This document shows, in pieces, positions 34,436-44,225 of a DNA stretch of 64,000 bases. Position numbers and translations under genes: made by a program. Position 1 is the stretch's first letter. Each line of letters begins with the position of its first letter. The notes under the pieces were generated by a model that searched no databases, was not told where the DNA came from, and saw only the letters and a program-made list of their open reading frames with translations. The stretch comes from Zoogloea oleivorans (GTDB lineage: Bacteria > Pseudomonadota > Gammaproteobacteria > Burkholderiales > Rhodocyclaceae): NCBI GenBank assembly GCA_030157785.1, contig JAOAUC010000041.1:1-64000 (forward strand), read 5' to 3'.

Positions 34436-36898
34436 ATGAAAAGAAAAGCAGCCTACCTTGCCGTAGTCTGGAGCCTGACCGGTGTGATGGCGCTTGAGTC
34501 GGTGGCTGTTGTTGCCGCCGAGACCAGCGCCGCCGAGGCAGCCCCCAAGCGTGGCAGCCAGAGTCAGCCGCACTGGGCTTATCAGCCCGTGGCACGTCCG
34601 GCGGTGCCCGCCGTGAAGGACGCCAAGTGGGTCCGTTCGCCCATCGACGCCCTCGTGCTGGCGCAGCTCGAAGCGAAGGACATCAAGCCCTCGCCCGATG
34701 CCGACCGGGCCACGCTGATCCGCCGGGTGACGCTGGACAGCTGGGGCATCATTCCGACCCCGGAAGAGGTCAAGGCCTTCGTCAATGACAAGTCGCCCAA
34801 CGCTTACGAAAAGCTCGTTGATCGCCTGCTGGCTTCGCCGCGCTACGGCGAGCGCTGGGGCCGTCGCTGGCTCGACCTGACCCGTCATGCCGACAGTGAC
34901 GGCTACAACACCGACGGCACCCGGCCCAACATGTGGCGTTACCGGGACTACGTCATCAAGGCATTCAACGACGACAAGCCCTATAACACCTTCATCAAGG
35001 AGCAGCTGGCCGGCGACGAACTGTGGCCCGACCGCAAGGACGCCCTGGTGGCCACCGGTTTCCTGCGCAATTTTCCGGACGAGATCAACGCCCGCGACTT
35101 GAACCTGAAGAAGCAGGAGATCGGCAACGACCTCGCCGATACCGTCAGTTCGGTATTCCTGGCAACCACCGCCAACTGCGCCCAGTGCCACAACCACAAG
35201 TTCGACAAGTTTACGCAGAAGGAGTACTACCAGCTCCAGGCCTACTTCGCGAACACCAGCTTCCGCGACGACGTCACGCCCCTCACGGGCAAGGATCTGT
35301 CCGACTTCTCGGGCAAGCTGGCCAAGTGGGAAGAGGCCACCAAGGACATCCGCGCCAAGCAGGACGCGCTGCTCAAGCCTTACATCGAAAAGGCCGAGGC
35401 CGACCGTGTGCTCGGCTTCGTGCCTGAAACCCGCGAGTCGATCACCAAGCCCGAGAAGGACCGCAACGCCTACGACCGCTGGATCTACCACCGCAACCTG
35501 TGGACCATGTCCGGCCGCACCCGCAACGCGGCCAACCAGATGAAGGAGAAGGACAAGGCCCAGTACGCGGAGTTTGAGAAGCTGAACGCCGAACTCAAGA
35601 AGTTCGAAGCGCTCAAGCCGAAGGATCCGGGCTACATCTCCACCGCCACCGAGCTGGGCCGCAGCGAGTCGCCCCCGACTCACGTGCTCTTCAAGGGCAT
35701 CTACGACCGCAAGCTCGAAGAAGTCCAGCCGGGGTTGCCGTCGGCCCTGTCGGCCGAGTCGCCGAAAATTGTGCCCACCGCCAACTCGTCCGGGCGTCGC
35801 ACGGCCATCGCCAGCTGGATCGCCAGCGACACCAACCCGCTTACCGCCCGTGTTTTTGCCAACCGGGTGTGGAACCAGTATTTCGGGCGTGGTCTGGTCG
35901 ATACGGTGAACGACTTCGGCAAGATGGGCCAGAAGCCGGTCAATCCGGCCCTGCTCGACTACCTGGCCGACAGCTTCGTCAAGAACGGCTGGAGCGTGAA
36001 GAAGCTGCAGAAGGAAATCCTCCTCTCCAGCGTCTATCGCCAGGCGTCCGATCACCGGGAAGAACTGGTGAGCATCGACCCGGAGAACAAGCTGCTGGCC
36101 TACTTCCCGCGTCAGCGTCTGGACGCCGAGCAGATTCGCGATTCGCTGCTCTACGCCGCCGGCCTGCTTGAAGAAAAGGTGGGCGGCCCGTCGGTATATC
36201 CGCCGGTGCCGGCCAACTTCGACAACCGCAACGCGTGGAAAGTCTCCGACAGCCAGGCCGAACAGCACCGTCGTAGCGCCTATATCTTCGTGCGTCGCAA
36301 TACGCCGTACCCGCTGCTCGACACCTTCGACTGGGCCAACCCGCAGCTTGTGCATGGCCGCCGTGAAGTCACCACCACTGCGCCGCAAGCCTTGGCTCTG
36401 GCCAACAGCGACCTGGTCTTCGAGTGGTCCAAGGCCCTGGCCGGCCGGGTGATCCGTGAAGCCGGCGAAAGCGAAGCCGCGCGCATCGACCGCCTCTACC
36501 AGATCGCCTTTGGCCGCACGCCGGACAAGAGCGAGAAGGAAACCTTGCTGTCCTTCCTCGACAAGCAGGAGAAGGTCGTGGCCAACCAGATCGCCACCGG
36601 CAAGAAGGTCGTTGCACCGATTGGCGCCCGGGATACCGGCGCCGTGAAGGAAAAGGTCGAAGGCCTGTTCAAGACGCTCTACGGCCGCGCCCCCGACAAG
36701 TTCGAGCGCGCCACCTTGCTCTCTTACCTGGACACCCAGCAGGCCAAGGCAGCCAAGGCCGCTTCGGACGACGAGGGCGAAGGCTCCGGGGCGGCATCTG
36801 CAGGTTCCGCCGCCAAGGCCAACCCGGCTCGCAGCGCCGCTTTTGTCGAGCTGGTGCACGCCGTGGTCAATTCCAACGAATTCCTCTACCGCCTGTAA
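34436..36898 (+). CDS. DUF1549/DUF1553 protein with one haem motif (copy 2)
   Basis: 820 residues, paralogue of 28468-30813 with the same order: signal peptide, DUF1549 (YRDYVIKAFNDDKPYNTFI, NCAQCHNHKFDKF with haem site CAQCH) and DUF1553 (SSGRRTAIASWIASDTNPLT, NRVWNQYFGRGL, LLSSVYRQAS). Near the C-terminus an extra about 40-residue stretch repeats the segment LYQIAFGRTPDKSEKETLLS as LFKTLYGRAPDKFERATLLS, an internal duplication absent from copy 1. Function unknown. Head of a seven-gene operon ending with IorAB. Confidence 0.9.
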   Translation: MKRKAAYLAVVWSLTGVMALESVAVVAAETSAAEAAPKRGSQSQPHWAYQPVARPAVPAVKDAKWVRSPIDALVLAQLEAKDIKPSPDADRATLIRRVTLDSWGIIPTPEEVKAFVNDKSPNAYEKLVDRLLASPRYGERWGRRWLDLTRHADSDGYNTDGTRPNMWRYRDYVIKAFNDDKPYNTFIKEQLAGDELWPDRKDALVATGFLRNFPDEINARDLNLKKQEIGNDLADTVSSVFLATTANCAQCHNHKFDKFTQKEYYQLQAYFANTSFRDDVTPLTGKDLSDFSGKLAKWEEATKDIRAKQDALLKPYIEKAEADRVLGFVPETRESITKPEKDRNAYDRWIYHRNLWTMSGRTRNAANQMKEKDKAQYAEFEKLNAELKKFEALKPKDPGYISTATELGRSESPPTHVLFKGIYDRKLEEVQPGLPSALSAESPKIVPTANSSGRRTAIASWIASDTNPLTARVFANRVWNQYFGRGLVDTVNDFGKMGQKPVNPALLDYLADSFVKNGWSVKKLQKEILLSSVYRQASDHREELVSIDPENKLLAYFPRQRLDAEQIRDSLLYAAGLLEEKVGGPSVYPPVPANFDNRNAWKVSDSQAEQHRRSAYIFVRRNTPYPLLDTFDWANPQLVHGRREVTTTAPQALALANSDLVFEWSKALAGRVIREAGESEAARIDRLYQIAFGRTPDKSEKETLLSFLDKQEKVVANQIATGKKVVAPIGARDTGAVKEKVEGLFKTLYGRAPDKFERATLLSYLDTQQAKAAKAASDDEGEGSGAASAGSAAKANPARSAAFVELVHAVVNSNEFLYRL

Positions 36899-36926
36899 GG
36901 CCTCCAGAGAACAAGGACACAAGCAA

Positions 36927-38372
36927 ATGAGCAACGATAACAGCGCCCGTCGGCGCTTCCTCCTCAATGCCGGCTACGGCATCGGCGCCTACGCCTTCAG
37001 CGGCCTGCTGCCCGGTGGCGGCTTCATCTCCTCGGTGCAGGCTGCCGAATACCTCGACCCGCTGGCCCCCAAGCTGCCGCATCACCCGGCTTCGGCCAAG
37101 GCGGTGATCTGGCTGCACATGGCTGGCGCCCCGTCCACCCTGGATCTGTTCGACTACAAGCCGGACCTCGTCAAGCTGCACGGCCAGCCGCTGCCGGATT
37201 CGTTCTCCAAGAATCTCAAGACGGCCACCGACGGCGGTGTCGGGGCCCTCTACGCCACCAAGCGTACCTGGGCGCAGCACGGCCAGAGCGGCGCATGGTT
37301 CTCCGACCTGGTGCCCAACCTGGCGGCCCATGCCGACAAGATCTGCTTCCTGAAGGGCAGCAAGACCGAAGGCTCGACCCACGTCATCGCGTCGCTCAAG
37401 CTGCACACCAGCGGCCTGGTGCCGGGGCGTCCGGCCCTGGGCTCGTGGATCCAGTACGGCCTGGGCACCAACAACCCCGATCTGCCGGCCTTCGTGGTGC
37501 TGGCCAACGGCCGCAGCACGGGCGGTGGCGGTCGCGGGCAGGTGATCTGGAGTTCCGGCTTTCTGCCGGCGGTGTACCAAGGCACGGCCTTCCGTCAGGG
37601 GGATTCCCCGATCCTGCATCTCGATCGCCCGGCCGGCATTTCGGACGCAGAGCAGAAGAGCACCCTGGACCTGCTGAAGAACCTCAACCAGCGCACCGCT
37701 TCCCGCTATCCCGCCGATACCGAGCTGGAAGCCCGCCTGCGTTCCTACGATCTGGCCTACCGCATGCAGACCTCGGCGCCGGCAGCGGTGGATCTGTCCA
37801 AGGAAACCGATGCCACCAAGAAGCTCTACGGCCTGGACGACAAGTCCACCGTCGAGTACGGCACCAACCTGCTGCGCGCCCGTCGCCTGGTGGAAAAGGG
37901 CGTGCGCTTTGTGCATGTGATCTCCGGTTCGCCGGACGACAGCCTGCCCGACTGGGATGCCCACAACAACATCGAGAAGAACCACGCCACCATGGCCAAA
38001 CTGGTGGACAAGCCCATCGCCGGCCTGCTTGCCGACCTGGAATCCCGCGGCCTGCTGAAGGACACGCTGGTGGTGTGGACGTCCGAATTCGGTCGCACCC
38101 CCTACGGCCAGACCGGTGACGGCCGCGACCACAACCCCTGGGGCTTCACCTCCTGGGTGGCCGGTGGCGGCATCAAGGCCGGTTACACCCACGGGGCGAC
38201 GGATGAAATCGGTCTGCGGGCGGCCAGCGGCATCGTCGATACCTACGACCTGCAGGCCACGCTGCTGCACCTGCTCGGCCTTGATCACCGCAAGCTCACC
38301 TTCCAGTACCAGGGCCGTCAGGAAAAGGCCACCACGGTGTTCGGTGATGTGGTGAAGGAAGTCATCGCCTAA
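36927..38372 (+). CDS. DUF1501 protein, Tat-exported (copy 2)
   Basis: 481 residues, with start chosen at MSNDNSARRRFLLNAGYGIG, a twin-arginine signal. Same family features as copy 1: IWLHMAGAPSTLDLFDYKP, SSGFLPAVYQGTAF, WTSEFGRTPYGQTGDGRDHN. It lies 28 bp after its DUF1549 partner. As in copy 1, no formylglycine motif is visible. Confidence 0.9.
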   Translation: MSNDNSARRRFLLNAGYGIGAYAFSGLLPGGGFISSVQAAEYLDPLAPKLPHHPASAKAVIWLHMAGAPSTLDLFDYKPDLVKLHGQPLPDSFSKNLKTATDGGVGALYATKRTWAQHGQSGAWFSDLVPNLAAHADKICFLKGSKTEGSTHVIASLKLHTSGLVPGRPALGSWIQYGLGTNNPDLPAFVVLANGRSTGGGGRGQVIWSSGFLPAVYQGTAFRQGDSPILHLDRPAGISDAEQKSTLDLLKNLNQRTASRYPADTELEARLRSYDLAYRMQTSAPAAVDLSKETDATKKLYGLDDKSTVEYGTNLLRARRLVEKGVRFVHVISGSPDDSLPDWDAHNNIEKNHATMAKLVDKPIAGLLADLESRGLLKDTLVVWTSEFGRTPYGQTGDGRDHNPWGFTSWVAGGGIKAGYTHGATDEIGLRAASGIVDTYDLQATLLHLLGLDHRKLTFQYQGRQEKATTVFGDVVKEVIA

Positions 38373-38380
38373 ATCCCTGC

Positions 38381-38410
38381 GGGGGGCGGCACTGGTCGCC
38401 CCCCGGTTTT
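38381..38410 (+). terminator. Terminator-like hairpin before the small cytochrome genes (copy 2)
   Basis: GGGGGGCG and CGCCCCCC form an 8-bp stem with an 8-nt loop, followed by GGTTTT. It stands 9 bp after the DUF1501 stop. As cytochrome genes continue 20 bp later without a promoter seen, partial termination is more likely. Confidence 0.55.
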
Positions 38411-38426
38411 GCGGCACACAGAAATC

Positions 38427-38807
38427 ATGAAAAAGAAAATTGCTCACCTTGCCCTGGCTGCCGTTCTCGCCGGCAGCGCTTTCACTGCCTCGGGTGCGGT
38501 GGACGAAGATTTCATGCGCAACGTGGAAGACACGTTCAAGAGCGCCGACTCCGCGATTGGCATGAAAGACGCCAAGACCGCGACCGCCGACGCCCGGGAG
38601 CTGGAAAAAATGTTCAAGGAGGTGGTGGATCACTACGTGAAGAAAGGCGATGCGGAGGAGGGCGTGAAGCTCTCGGAAAAGAGCATTGCCCTGTCCACGA
38701 AGATCGTGACCACCGTTGCCGCCAATGATTTCGACTCTGCCGCCGTGGCGTCGGCCGAGCTGGGCCGGGCGTGCAAGACCTGCCACAACGTCTACAAGCA
38801 GGACTGA
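38427..38807 (+). CDS. Small monohaem cytochrome, cytochrome c'-like (copy 2)
   Basis: 126 residues with signal peptide MKKKIAHLALAAVLAGSAF. Helical mature part with the C-terminal haem site CKTCHNVYKQD. Homologous to 32367-32753. The stop shares a base with the next start. Confidence 0.8.
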   Translation: MKKKIAHLALAAVLAGSAFTASGAVDEDFMRNVEDTFKSADSAIGMKDAKTATADARELEKMFKEVVDHYVKKGDAEEGVKLSEKSIALSTKIVTTVAANDFDSAAVASAELGRACKTCHNVYKQD

Positions 38808-39238
38808 TGGCCGGCGAGTTGCAAACCCTGAGTCGCTGCATCCGGCGGGCTGTGCTGATCCTTGGGCTGGGTGCCAGCCTGCTGGCTCATGCCACCTCGA
38901 CCAGCAGCATCCTGGAGTTCGATATCTGGATGCAGAAGATCGACCGCCACAGCCAGACCATTCTCACCCATCTCAAGCGCCAGAACGTGCCGGCCGCGGT
39001 GGCGGACGCGAAGGAGCTGGAGCGCCTCTACCACCTGATGGAGCGCTTTTACGAGGCGCGCGGCGAGCACGACGATCCGCTCCTGCTTTCCTACGACGGG
39101 CGCGCCCGTGCGGCTGCCGTGGTGACGCAGGTGGAGCAGGGCGACTTCGACAGCGCCTTCGAGTCGGCGGTGGGCATTGCCCGCGACTGCCGTGCCTGCC
39201 ACGACCGCTTCAAGCCGCTGCGCTCACTCAATAACTAG
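38807..39238 (+). CDS. Small monohaem cytochrome, second in operon 2
   Basis: 143 residues; starts at the ATG overlapping the previous stop (TGATG), which rules out the longer frame. A hydrophobic signal segment (AVLILGLGASLLAHA) is followed by a helical domain and the haem site CRACHDRFKPL near the C-terminus. More divergent than the other two small cytochromes. It occupies the position of the peroxiredoxin in operon 1. Confidence 0.75.
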   Translation: MAGELQTLSRCIRRAVLILGLGASLLAHATSTSSILEFDIWMQKIDRHSQTILTHLKRQNVPAAVADAKELERLYHLMERFYEARGEHDDPLLLSYDGRARAAAVVTQVEQGDFDSAFESAVGIARDCRACHDRFKPLRSLNN

Positions 39239-39241
39239 TCC

Positions 39242-39898
39242 ATGTCCCGAATCTCGATAGATCTGATCCGCGGCGCCCTTGGCGTCGCCCTGCTGTTGGG
39301 CACGGCACTGGCTGGTGCCGTAGATGGCCCCCTGAACCCCCGCGTTGCGGTGGGCGACCCCGTTGCCGGCCGGGCCTGGTCCGACGACAACGTGTGCAAG
39401 GAGTGCCACAACCCGGACGGCAACAGCACCGTGCCGGAATACCCGCGTCTGGGTGGCCAGTTTTCACCCTACCTGCTCAAGCAGTTGCAGGACTTCCGTG
39501 ACGGCCGGCGCAAGAACTTCATCATGCAGGCCCTCACCCAGGACCTCGGCGATCGCGACCTGGCCGATATTTCAGCCCACTTCGCCGCCCAGCCCTTGAT
39601 GAAGGGCAGCACGCCGACGGCCAGCGCCCTCGGCAGGCGTCTTTTCGAGGCCGGCGACCCGGGACGCCAGATTCCCGCCTGCGCCGGCTGCCACGGCGTC
39701 GACGGCAAGGGTGTGCTGGCCGGCAAGCTGGCCTACCCGGCCATTGGCGGCCAGCACCGCTTCTACCTGCGCGGCCAGTTGCAGGACTGGAAGGCCGGCA
39801 TCCGCAGCAACAGCCCGGACCGGATCATGAACAGCATTGCCAGCGCCCTCGGCGATGCCGACATCGAAGCCCTGGCCGATTACCTGTCTGGTCTATAA
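39242..39898 (+). CDS. Diheme cytochrome c, c4-like (copy 2)
   Basis: 218 residues with a short signal peptide. Haem sites [10 protein letters not shown] and [11 protein letters not shown], each followed by c4-type [13 protein letters not shown] and [13 protein letters not shown] segments and distal Met (IMQAL, IMNSI). Homologous to the operon 1 diheme protein, although the N-terminus differs. It lies between the small cytochromes and the molybdenum hydroxylase genes, and so is a natural electron acceptor for the latter. Confidence 0.88.
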   Translation: MSRISIDLIRGALGVALLLGTALAGAVDGPLNPRVAVGDPVAGRAWSDDNVCKECHNPDGNSTVPEYPRLGGQFSPYLLKQLQDFRDGRRKNFIMQALTQDLGDRDLADISAHFAAQPLMKGSTPTASALGRRLFEAGDPGRQIPACAGCHGVDGKGVLAGKLAYPAIGGQHRFYLRGQLQDWKAGIRSNSPDRIMNSIASALGDADIEALADYLSGL

Positions 39899-39936
39899 AG
39901 CACCTACCCCTCCCTTACCAGGATAGAGCGTCCGCC

Positions 39937-40422
39937 ATGAGCAAATACTCCCTCGCCATCAACGGGCAGAGCCGCAGCGTCGATGTGACGCCGGATACGC
40001 CCCTCCTGTGGGTGCTGCGCGACAACCTGGATCTGCCCGGCACCAAGTTCGGTTGTGGTGCCGGCCATTGCGGTGCGTGTACCGTGCATCTCAACGGCGT
40101 GCCCACCCGTTCGTGCATGACGCCCGTATCCACCGTGGGCCGCAAGCAGGTGACGACCATCGAAGGTCTCGACCCGCAGGGCGAGCACCCGCTGCAGAAA
40201 GCCTGGTTGCTGCTGGATGTGCCCCAGTGCGGCTACTGCCAGGCCGGCCAGATCATGACCGCCGCCGCCTTGCTGAAGGAAAACCCCAGGCCCACCGACG
40301 AGGAAATCGACGGCGCCATGGCCGGCAACCTGTGTCGCTGCGGCACCTACCTGCGCATCCGCGCCGGCATCCACCAGGCCGCGGCCCAACTGGCTGGCGG
40401 ACCGAAGAAAGGCAGCAAATGA
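39937..40422 (+). CDS. [2Fe-2S] subunit of an IorAB-type molybdenum hydroxylase
   Basis: 161 residues. The N-terminal plant-type ferredoxin domain has [15 protein letters not shown], and the C-terminal domain holds [10 protein letters not shown] and CRCGTYLRI, together binding two [2Fe-2S] clusters as in isoquinoline 1-oxidoreductase alpha and aldehyde oxidoreductases. No signal peptide: it would be carried out with the Tat-exported large subunit. Its stop overlaps the next start (ATGA). Confidence 0.92.
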   Translation: MSKYSLAINGQSRSVDVTPDTPLLWVLRDNLDLPGTKFGCGAGHCGACTVHLNGVPTRSCMTPVSTVGRKQVTTIEGLDPQGEHPLQKAWLLLDVPQCGYCQAGQIMTAAALLKENPRPTDEEIDGAMAGNLCRCGTYLRIRAGIHQAAAQLAGGPKKGSK

Positions 40423-42668
40423 ACGCCCCCGACCTCGCCAGCGCAGGCCGTCGCAACTTCCTGCGCAAATCCGCCCTCGCCGGTGGCGGCCTTGTCCTCG
40501 GCTTCTACCTCAATGGCGCGACCAACGCTGCCGAGCAGGTCGCCAAGCCGTCCGCCGCGCCGGGTGTGGAATTCAAGCCCAGCGCCTTCATCCGCATCGG
40601 CCGCGACGGCATCGTCACGCTGATCTCCAAGCAGCCGGAAATCGGCCAGGGCATCAAGACTTCCCTGCCGGCGGTGATCGCCGAAGAGCTGGAAGTCAGC
40701 TGGAAGGACGTGCGCATCGTGCAGGGCGACCTCGACCCGGCCTACGGTCGCCAGAGCGCCGGTGGCTCTACCTCGACGCCCACCAATTACGACGAGTTCC
40801 GCCGCCTTGGCGCCACCGCCCGGGCCATGCTGGTCGACGCCGCAGCACAGACCTGGAAGGTGCCGGCAGCGGAGTGCGTTGCTGCCGACAGCGCTGTCCA
40901 GCACCGTCCGACGAAGCGCAGGCTTAGCTACGGACAGCTGGTGGACAAGGCCGCGACGTTGCCCGTGCCCGACCCGAAGACGGTGGCGCTGAAAGACCCG
41001 AAGGACTTCAAGCTCCTAGGCAAGCGCATCGGCGGGGTGGACAACCACGCCGTGGTCACGGGCAAGCCCCTGTTCGGCATCGACACCAAACTGCCGGGCA
41101 TGCTCTACGCCGTGTATGAGAAATCGCCGGTCTTCGGCGGCAAGGTGAAGCGCGCCAACCTGGACGCGGTCAAGGCGCTGCCCGGTGTGAAGGACGCCTT
41201 CGTCATCGAGGGCACGGACGATCTGCGCGGGCTCTTGCCTGGTGTGGCCATCCTTGCCGATTCCACCTGGGCCGCCTTCAGCGCCCGCAAGCAGTTGCAG
41301 GTGGAATGGGACGAAGGCCGCTTTGGCGGGCAGAGCTGGGCCGGCTTCGTAGCCCAGGCGAAAGAGCTGGCCAAAAAGCCCGGCACCACCCAGCTGCGCA
41401 AGGACGGCGACGTGAACGCCGCACTGGCCGGCGCCGCCAAAACCGTCGAAGCGGCCTACACCTATCCTTTCATCTCCCACGCCAGCTTCGAGCCGCAAAA
41501 CTGCACCGCCTGGTTCCGAGACGGCGCGCTGGAACTGTGGGCGCCGACCCAGAACCCGGCCGCCGGGCAGGATCTGGTGGCGGCAACCCTCGGCATCCCC
41601 AAGGACAAGATCGTCCTCCACATCACCCGCAGCGGCGGCGGCTTTGGCCGGCGCCTGTCGGCCGACTACATCGTCGAAGCGGCCGCCATCGCCCAGCGTG
41701 TCGGTGCCCCGGTGAAGCTCACCTGGAGCCGTGAAGACGACCTGCGCCATGATCATTTCCGGGCTGCCGGTTTCCATTTTCTGCGCGGTGGCGTGGACGC
41801 CAAAGGCAAGCTCATCGCCTGGCACAATCACTTCGTCACCTTCGCCAACCCGGTCATCCGCGATGGCAAGACCACGCTGCAGACCGGCAGCGGCGGCAGT
41901 CTGAGCGGCGACGAGTTCCCCGGCCGCTGGATCGACAATTGCCATCTGGAACAGACCGCCATCGAATGCGGCGTGCCGATGGGCCCCTGGCGGGCGCCGG
42001 GCAGCAACGTGTTCGCGTGGGTCTTCCACAGCTTCATCGATGAACTGGCTCATGCCGCCGGCCGCGATCCGCTGGAGTTCCGCCTGGAAATCCTTGGCGA
42101 CAAGGCCATCGTGTCCGGCACCGGCGAGCGGGGCGTGCCCTACGACGTCAGCCGCATGCGCCGGGTGTTGCTGGACGTGGCCGACAAGGCCGGCTGGGGC
42201 AAGAAGAAATTCCCGAAAGGGCAGGGCCAGGGCATCGCCTTCCACTTCAGCCACCGGGGCTATATCGCGCAGGTGGCCGAGGTGACGGTGGGCAAGGACG
42301 GCAGCCTCAAGCTCGACCGGGTGGTGGTGTCCACCGACATCGGCGCGCAGATCGTGAACCTCTCGGGGGCCGAGAATCAGGTCGAGGGCTCCATCGTCGA
42401 TGGCCTGGGCACGCTGATGTTCCCCGAGATCAACATCGAACGCGGCCGGGCGGTGCAGGGCAACTTCAACGAGTATCCGCTGATCCGCATCTCCGACGCG
42501 CCGGCGAAGATCGAGGTGCATTTCGTCAAGACCGACTATCCGGTCACCGGCCTCGGCGAACCCGCCTTCCCGCCGCTGGCGCCGGCGGTGTGCAACGCGA
42601 TTTTTGCCGCCACCGGCAAGCGGGTGCGCCAGTTGCCCCTGTCGCGTACCGATCTGCGCTGGGGCTGA
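40419..42668 (+). CDS. Molybdopterin-binding large subunit, IorB type
   Basis: 749 residues from the ATG overlapping the small subunit stop. A twin-arginine signal ([14 protein letters not shown]) is followed by the xanthine-oxidase-family Mo domains: [37 protein letters not shown] and the catalytic Glu in GLGEPAFPP. Such enzymes hydroxylate N-heterocycles or oxidise aldehydes and give electrons to c-type cytochromes when no FAD subunit is present. Here two small and one diheme cytochromes precede it. The substrate is not deducible; isoquinoline is only the namesake. Confidence 0.9.
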   Translation: MNAPDLASAGRRNFLRKSALAGGGLVLGFYLNGATNAAEQVAKPSAAPGVEFKPSAFIRIGRDGIVTLISKQPEIGQGIKTSLPAVIAEELEVSWKDVRIVQGDLDPAYGRQSAGGSTSTPTNYDEFRRLGATARAMLVDAAAQTWKVPAAECVAADSAVQHRPTKRRLSYGQLVDKAATLPVPDPKTVALKDPKDFKLLGKRIGGVDNHAVVTGKPLFGIDTKLPGMLYAVYEKSPVFGGKVKRANLDAVKALPGVKDAFVIEGTDDLRGLLPGVAILADSTWAAFSARKQLQVEWDEGRFGGQSWAGFVAQAKELAKKPGTTQLRKDGDVNAALAGAAKTVEAAYTYPFISHASFEPQNCTAWFRDGALELWAPTQNPAAGQDLVAATLGIPKDKIVLHITRSGGGFGRRLSADYIVEAAAIAQRVGAPVKLTWSREDDLRHDHFRAAGFHFLRGGVDAKGKLIAWHNHFVTFANPVIRDGKTTLQTGSGGSLSGDEFPGRWIDNCHLEQTAIECGVPMGPWRAPGSNVFAWVFHSFIDELAHAAGRDPLEFRLEILGDKAIVSGTGERGVPYDVSRMRRVLLDVADKAGWGKKKFPKGQGQGIAFHFSHRGYIAQVAEVTVGKDGSLKLDRVVVSTDIGAQIVNLSGAENQVEGSIVDGLGTLMFPEINIERGRAVQGNFNEYPLIRISDAPAKIEVHFVKTDYPVTGLGEPAFPPLAPAVCNAIFAATGKRVRQLPLSRTDLRWG

Positions 42669-42704
42669 GCCATCCCCAAGCGGCAGCGCCGCTGAGATTC
42701 CGGC

Positions 42705-43358
42705 CTAGCCCGCAGGGGTGTCCGAAAGGCTTTTTCTCTGGGCGGCCTCGAAGTCGGCATAGCCCTGATTGACAAGTGCGAGGGTCTTGTCGATGTTGCC
42801 GGCAATGTCGCCGGACAGAACGCCCATGCCCTTCAGGATGTCCTGCGCTTCCCGGGCGCCTTGCTCGAAGCCGCTACGGATGGTGCTCATGAATTTGCTC
42901 AGCACCTCGTTGGCATCCTCGCCTTGATGCTGCTGCTTGAAGGCTTCGAAAAAGCCTGTGGACAAGGACACGATACGGCCCGCTGTGCCCGTAGGCGTGT
43001 TGTCCTGGCTGGCTGCTTCCTGCAGGGCGTTGTCGCCGAATTGCGCCTTGAGCAGATCGTTGATGCCATTGATCGCCGACTTCAGCAGCAGAGCCAGCGG
43101 CTCGTTCTTCGATTGAAGCGACACGTCGAGCGAGGCCTGCAGTATTGCGGCGTTCTGCTTGATCTTGGTTTCGGCGCCGGTAGCGGGTGTTGATTCCCCC
43201 GCTTTGGCGACATTCGTCTGTGTCGCGACTTTGGGGCGGGTGTAATCAGACATGTCCGGCTGACGGGAATTGACTGCGAACGAATCCTCTTCTTCCAGCA
43301 TGGCGATGTACTCCGCTTGGGGGTGGGTTTCTGATTGAAGATTACTCTGTTGGGACAT
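42705..43358 (-). CDS. DUF5610 protein
   Basis: 217 residues, no signal peptide. The C-terminal half (SLSTGFFEAFKQQHQGED, FMSTIRSGFEQGAREAQDIL, GMGVLSGDIAGNIDKTLALV) matches the DUF5610 pattern; the N-terminal half is low complexity and charged. Function unknown. It is transcribed against the surrounding operons and shows no sigma-54 site. Confidence 0.8.
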   Translation of the reverse strand: MSQQSNLQSETHPQAEYIAMLEEEDSFAVNSRQPDMSDYTRPKVATQTNVAKAGESTPATGAETKIKQNAAILQASLDVSLQSKNEPLALLLKSAINGINDLLKAQFGDNALQEAASQDNTPTGTAGRIVSLSTGFFEAFKQQHQGEDANEVLSKFMSTIRSGFEQGAREAQDILKGMGVLSGDIAGNIDKTLALVNQGYADFEAAQRKSLSDTPAG

Positions 43359-43491
43359 CCGGACATCTACTTATGTTCCGGCAAGTCTTCATTGTTTCCT
43401 CTCGCCGAACTTCGCCTCGGCGGCAAGCGCCGAGTTCCGCGAGCTGGTGGTGTCCCTGTCGGCTGTGGCATTCCCTGAAAGGAAAAGCATC

Positions 43492-43875
43492 ATGCGACAC
43501 CTCACCTCGTTCGTCTGGCTCCTTGTGTTCGGGTTGGCTGTCGGCTGGCTCGGCCTGGCCGCCGCCGAGGACGATGACCGCCAGGTTGAGGCGGCGGATG
43601 CCCTGCAGCTCGTCATTCCCGGCGTGAACCACGGGGGCATCCGTGACTGGGTGCCGGTGGACGACTTCACGCTGCTGATCCAGGACAACTTCAAGAAGTG
43701 GTACCGGGTGAAGCTCATGGTGCCCTCCCGGCAACTGGCCTATGCGGAGAACCTCGGCTTTGTCACCGGCCCGTCCGGCATCCTCGACAATACCGGCGCC
43801 ATCGTCGTGCGCGGACAGAAGTATCCGGTGGCATCAATCACCGCCAGTGAAGGGCCCAAGCGCCAGCGGCGCTAG
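43492..43875 (+). CDS. Exported DUF6491-like protein
   Basis: 127 residues from MRHLTSFVWLLVFGLAVGWL, a signal peptide. The conserved GGIRDWVPVDDFTLLIQD, WYRVKLMVPS and LAYAENLGF follow the DUF6491 pattern (a small periplasmic domain without known function), but with low certainty. The longer frame starting at 43447 would not give a signal peptide at its N-terminus. Confidence 0.6.
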   Translation: MRHLTSFVWLLVFGLAVGWLGLAAAEDDDRQVEAADALQLVIPGVNHGGIRDWVPVDDFTLLIQDNFKKWYRVKLMVPSRQLAYAENLGFVTGPSGILDNTGAIVVRGQKYPVASITASEGPKRQRR

Positions 43876-44057
43876 CCTGGAAGTCGCGAGTCCGAATGAG
43901 CGTTGGGCGCAGCTATCCGCTCATCACGCCCAACCGCAAGAATCTGTCCGGTTTGCGCCTGAGCTCCCGCTGCAGGGCGGGCAGCAGCGCAGCCGCGCAA
44001 GTGTTGGTATTTCCGCATGGGGCAGGCGTCCTCGCGATTGGTCAGCCCGTTTACGGC

Positions 44058-44072
44058 GTGCCTGGCTGTTGG
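44058..44072 (+). promoter_or_regulatory. Shared 15-bp word, candidate enhancer site
   Basis: GTGCCTGGCTGTTGG is identical to 53554-53568. It is 87 bp upstream of the -24 box here and 92 bp there, in the same orientation, as expected for an activator-binding site at sigma-54 promoters. Confidence 0.5.
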
Positions 44073-44158
44073 TGGAAGGATCAATAAAAGCTGTGATTTC
44101 AATGCAGTAAATGGACTCTCCGGTGTGATTCACGGCTTTTGGAAGCCCCTCGATTGAT

Positions 44159-44174
44159 TGGCGCGCAATTTGCC
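44159..44174 (+). promoter_or_regulatory. Sigma-54 promoter of TonB receptor 3
   Basis: TGGCGCG-N4-TTGCC, two differences from consensus, with GG-N10-GC spacing; 52 bp before the ATG. Confidence 0.78.
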
Positions 44175-44225
44175 TGAAGAGGAGGAAATTTCTCTTCAAT
44201 AAAAACAGGGCAGGGGTATCCGGAA

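Larger units (their letters stand above)
43876..44225. other. Intergenic region upstream of TonB receptor 3
   Basis: 350 bp with no credible gene. GTTGGGCG (43902) and CGCCCAAC (43927) may form a weak terminator for the preceding gene. The word GTGCCTGGCTGTTGG at 44058-44072 also occurs upstream of the sulfatase gene at 53554-53568, in each case about 90 bp before the -24 box. The sigma-54 promoter follows. Confidence 0.55.

Noticed and set aside
28468..42668. Recent lateral transfer of the whole DUF1549 region from Planctomycetes
   Set aside because: GC and codon use look like the rest of the window, no mobile element is adjacent, and the copies have diverged; old acquisition cannot be excluded.
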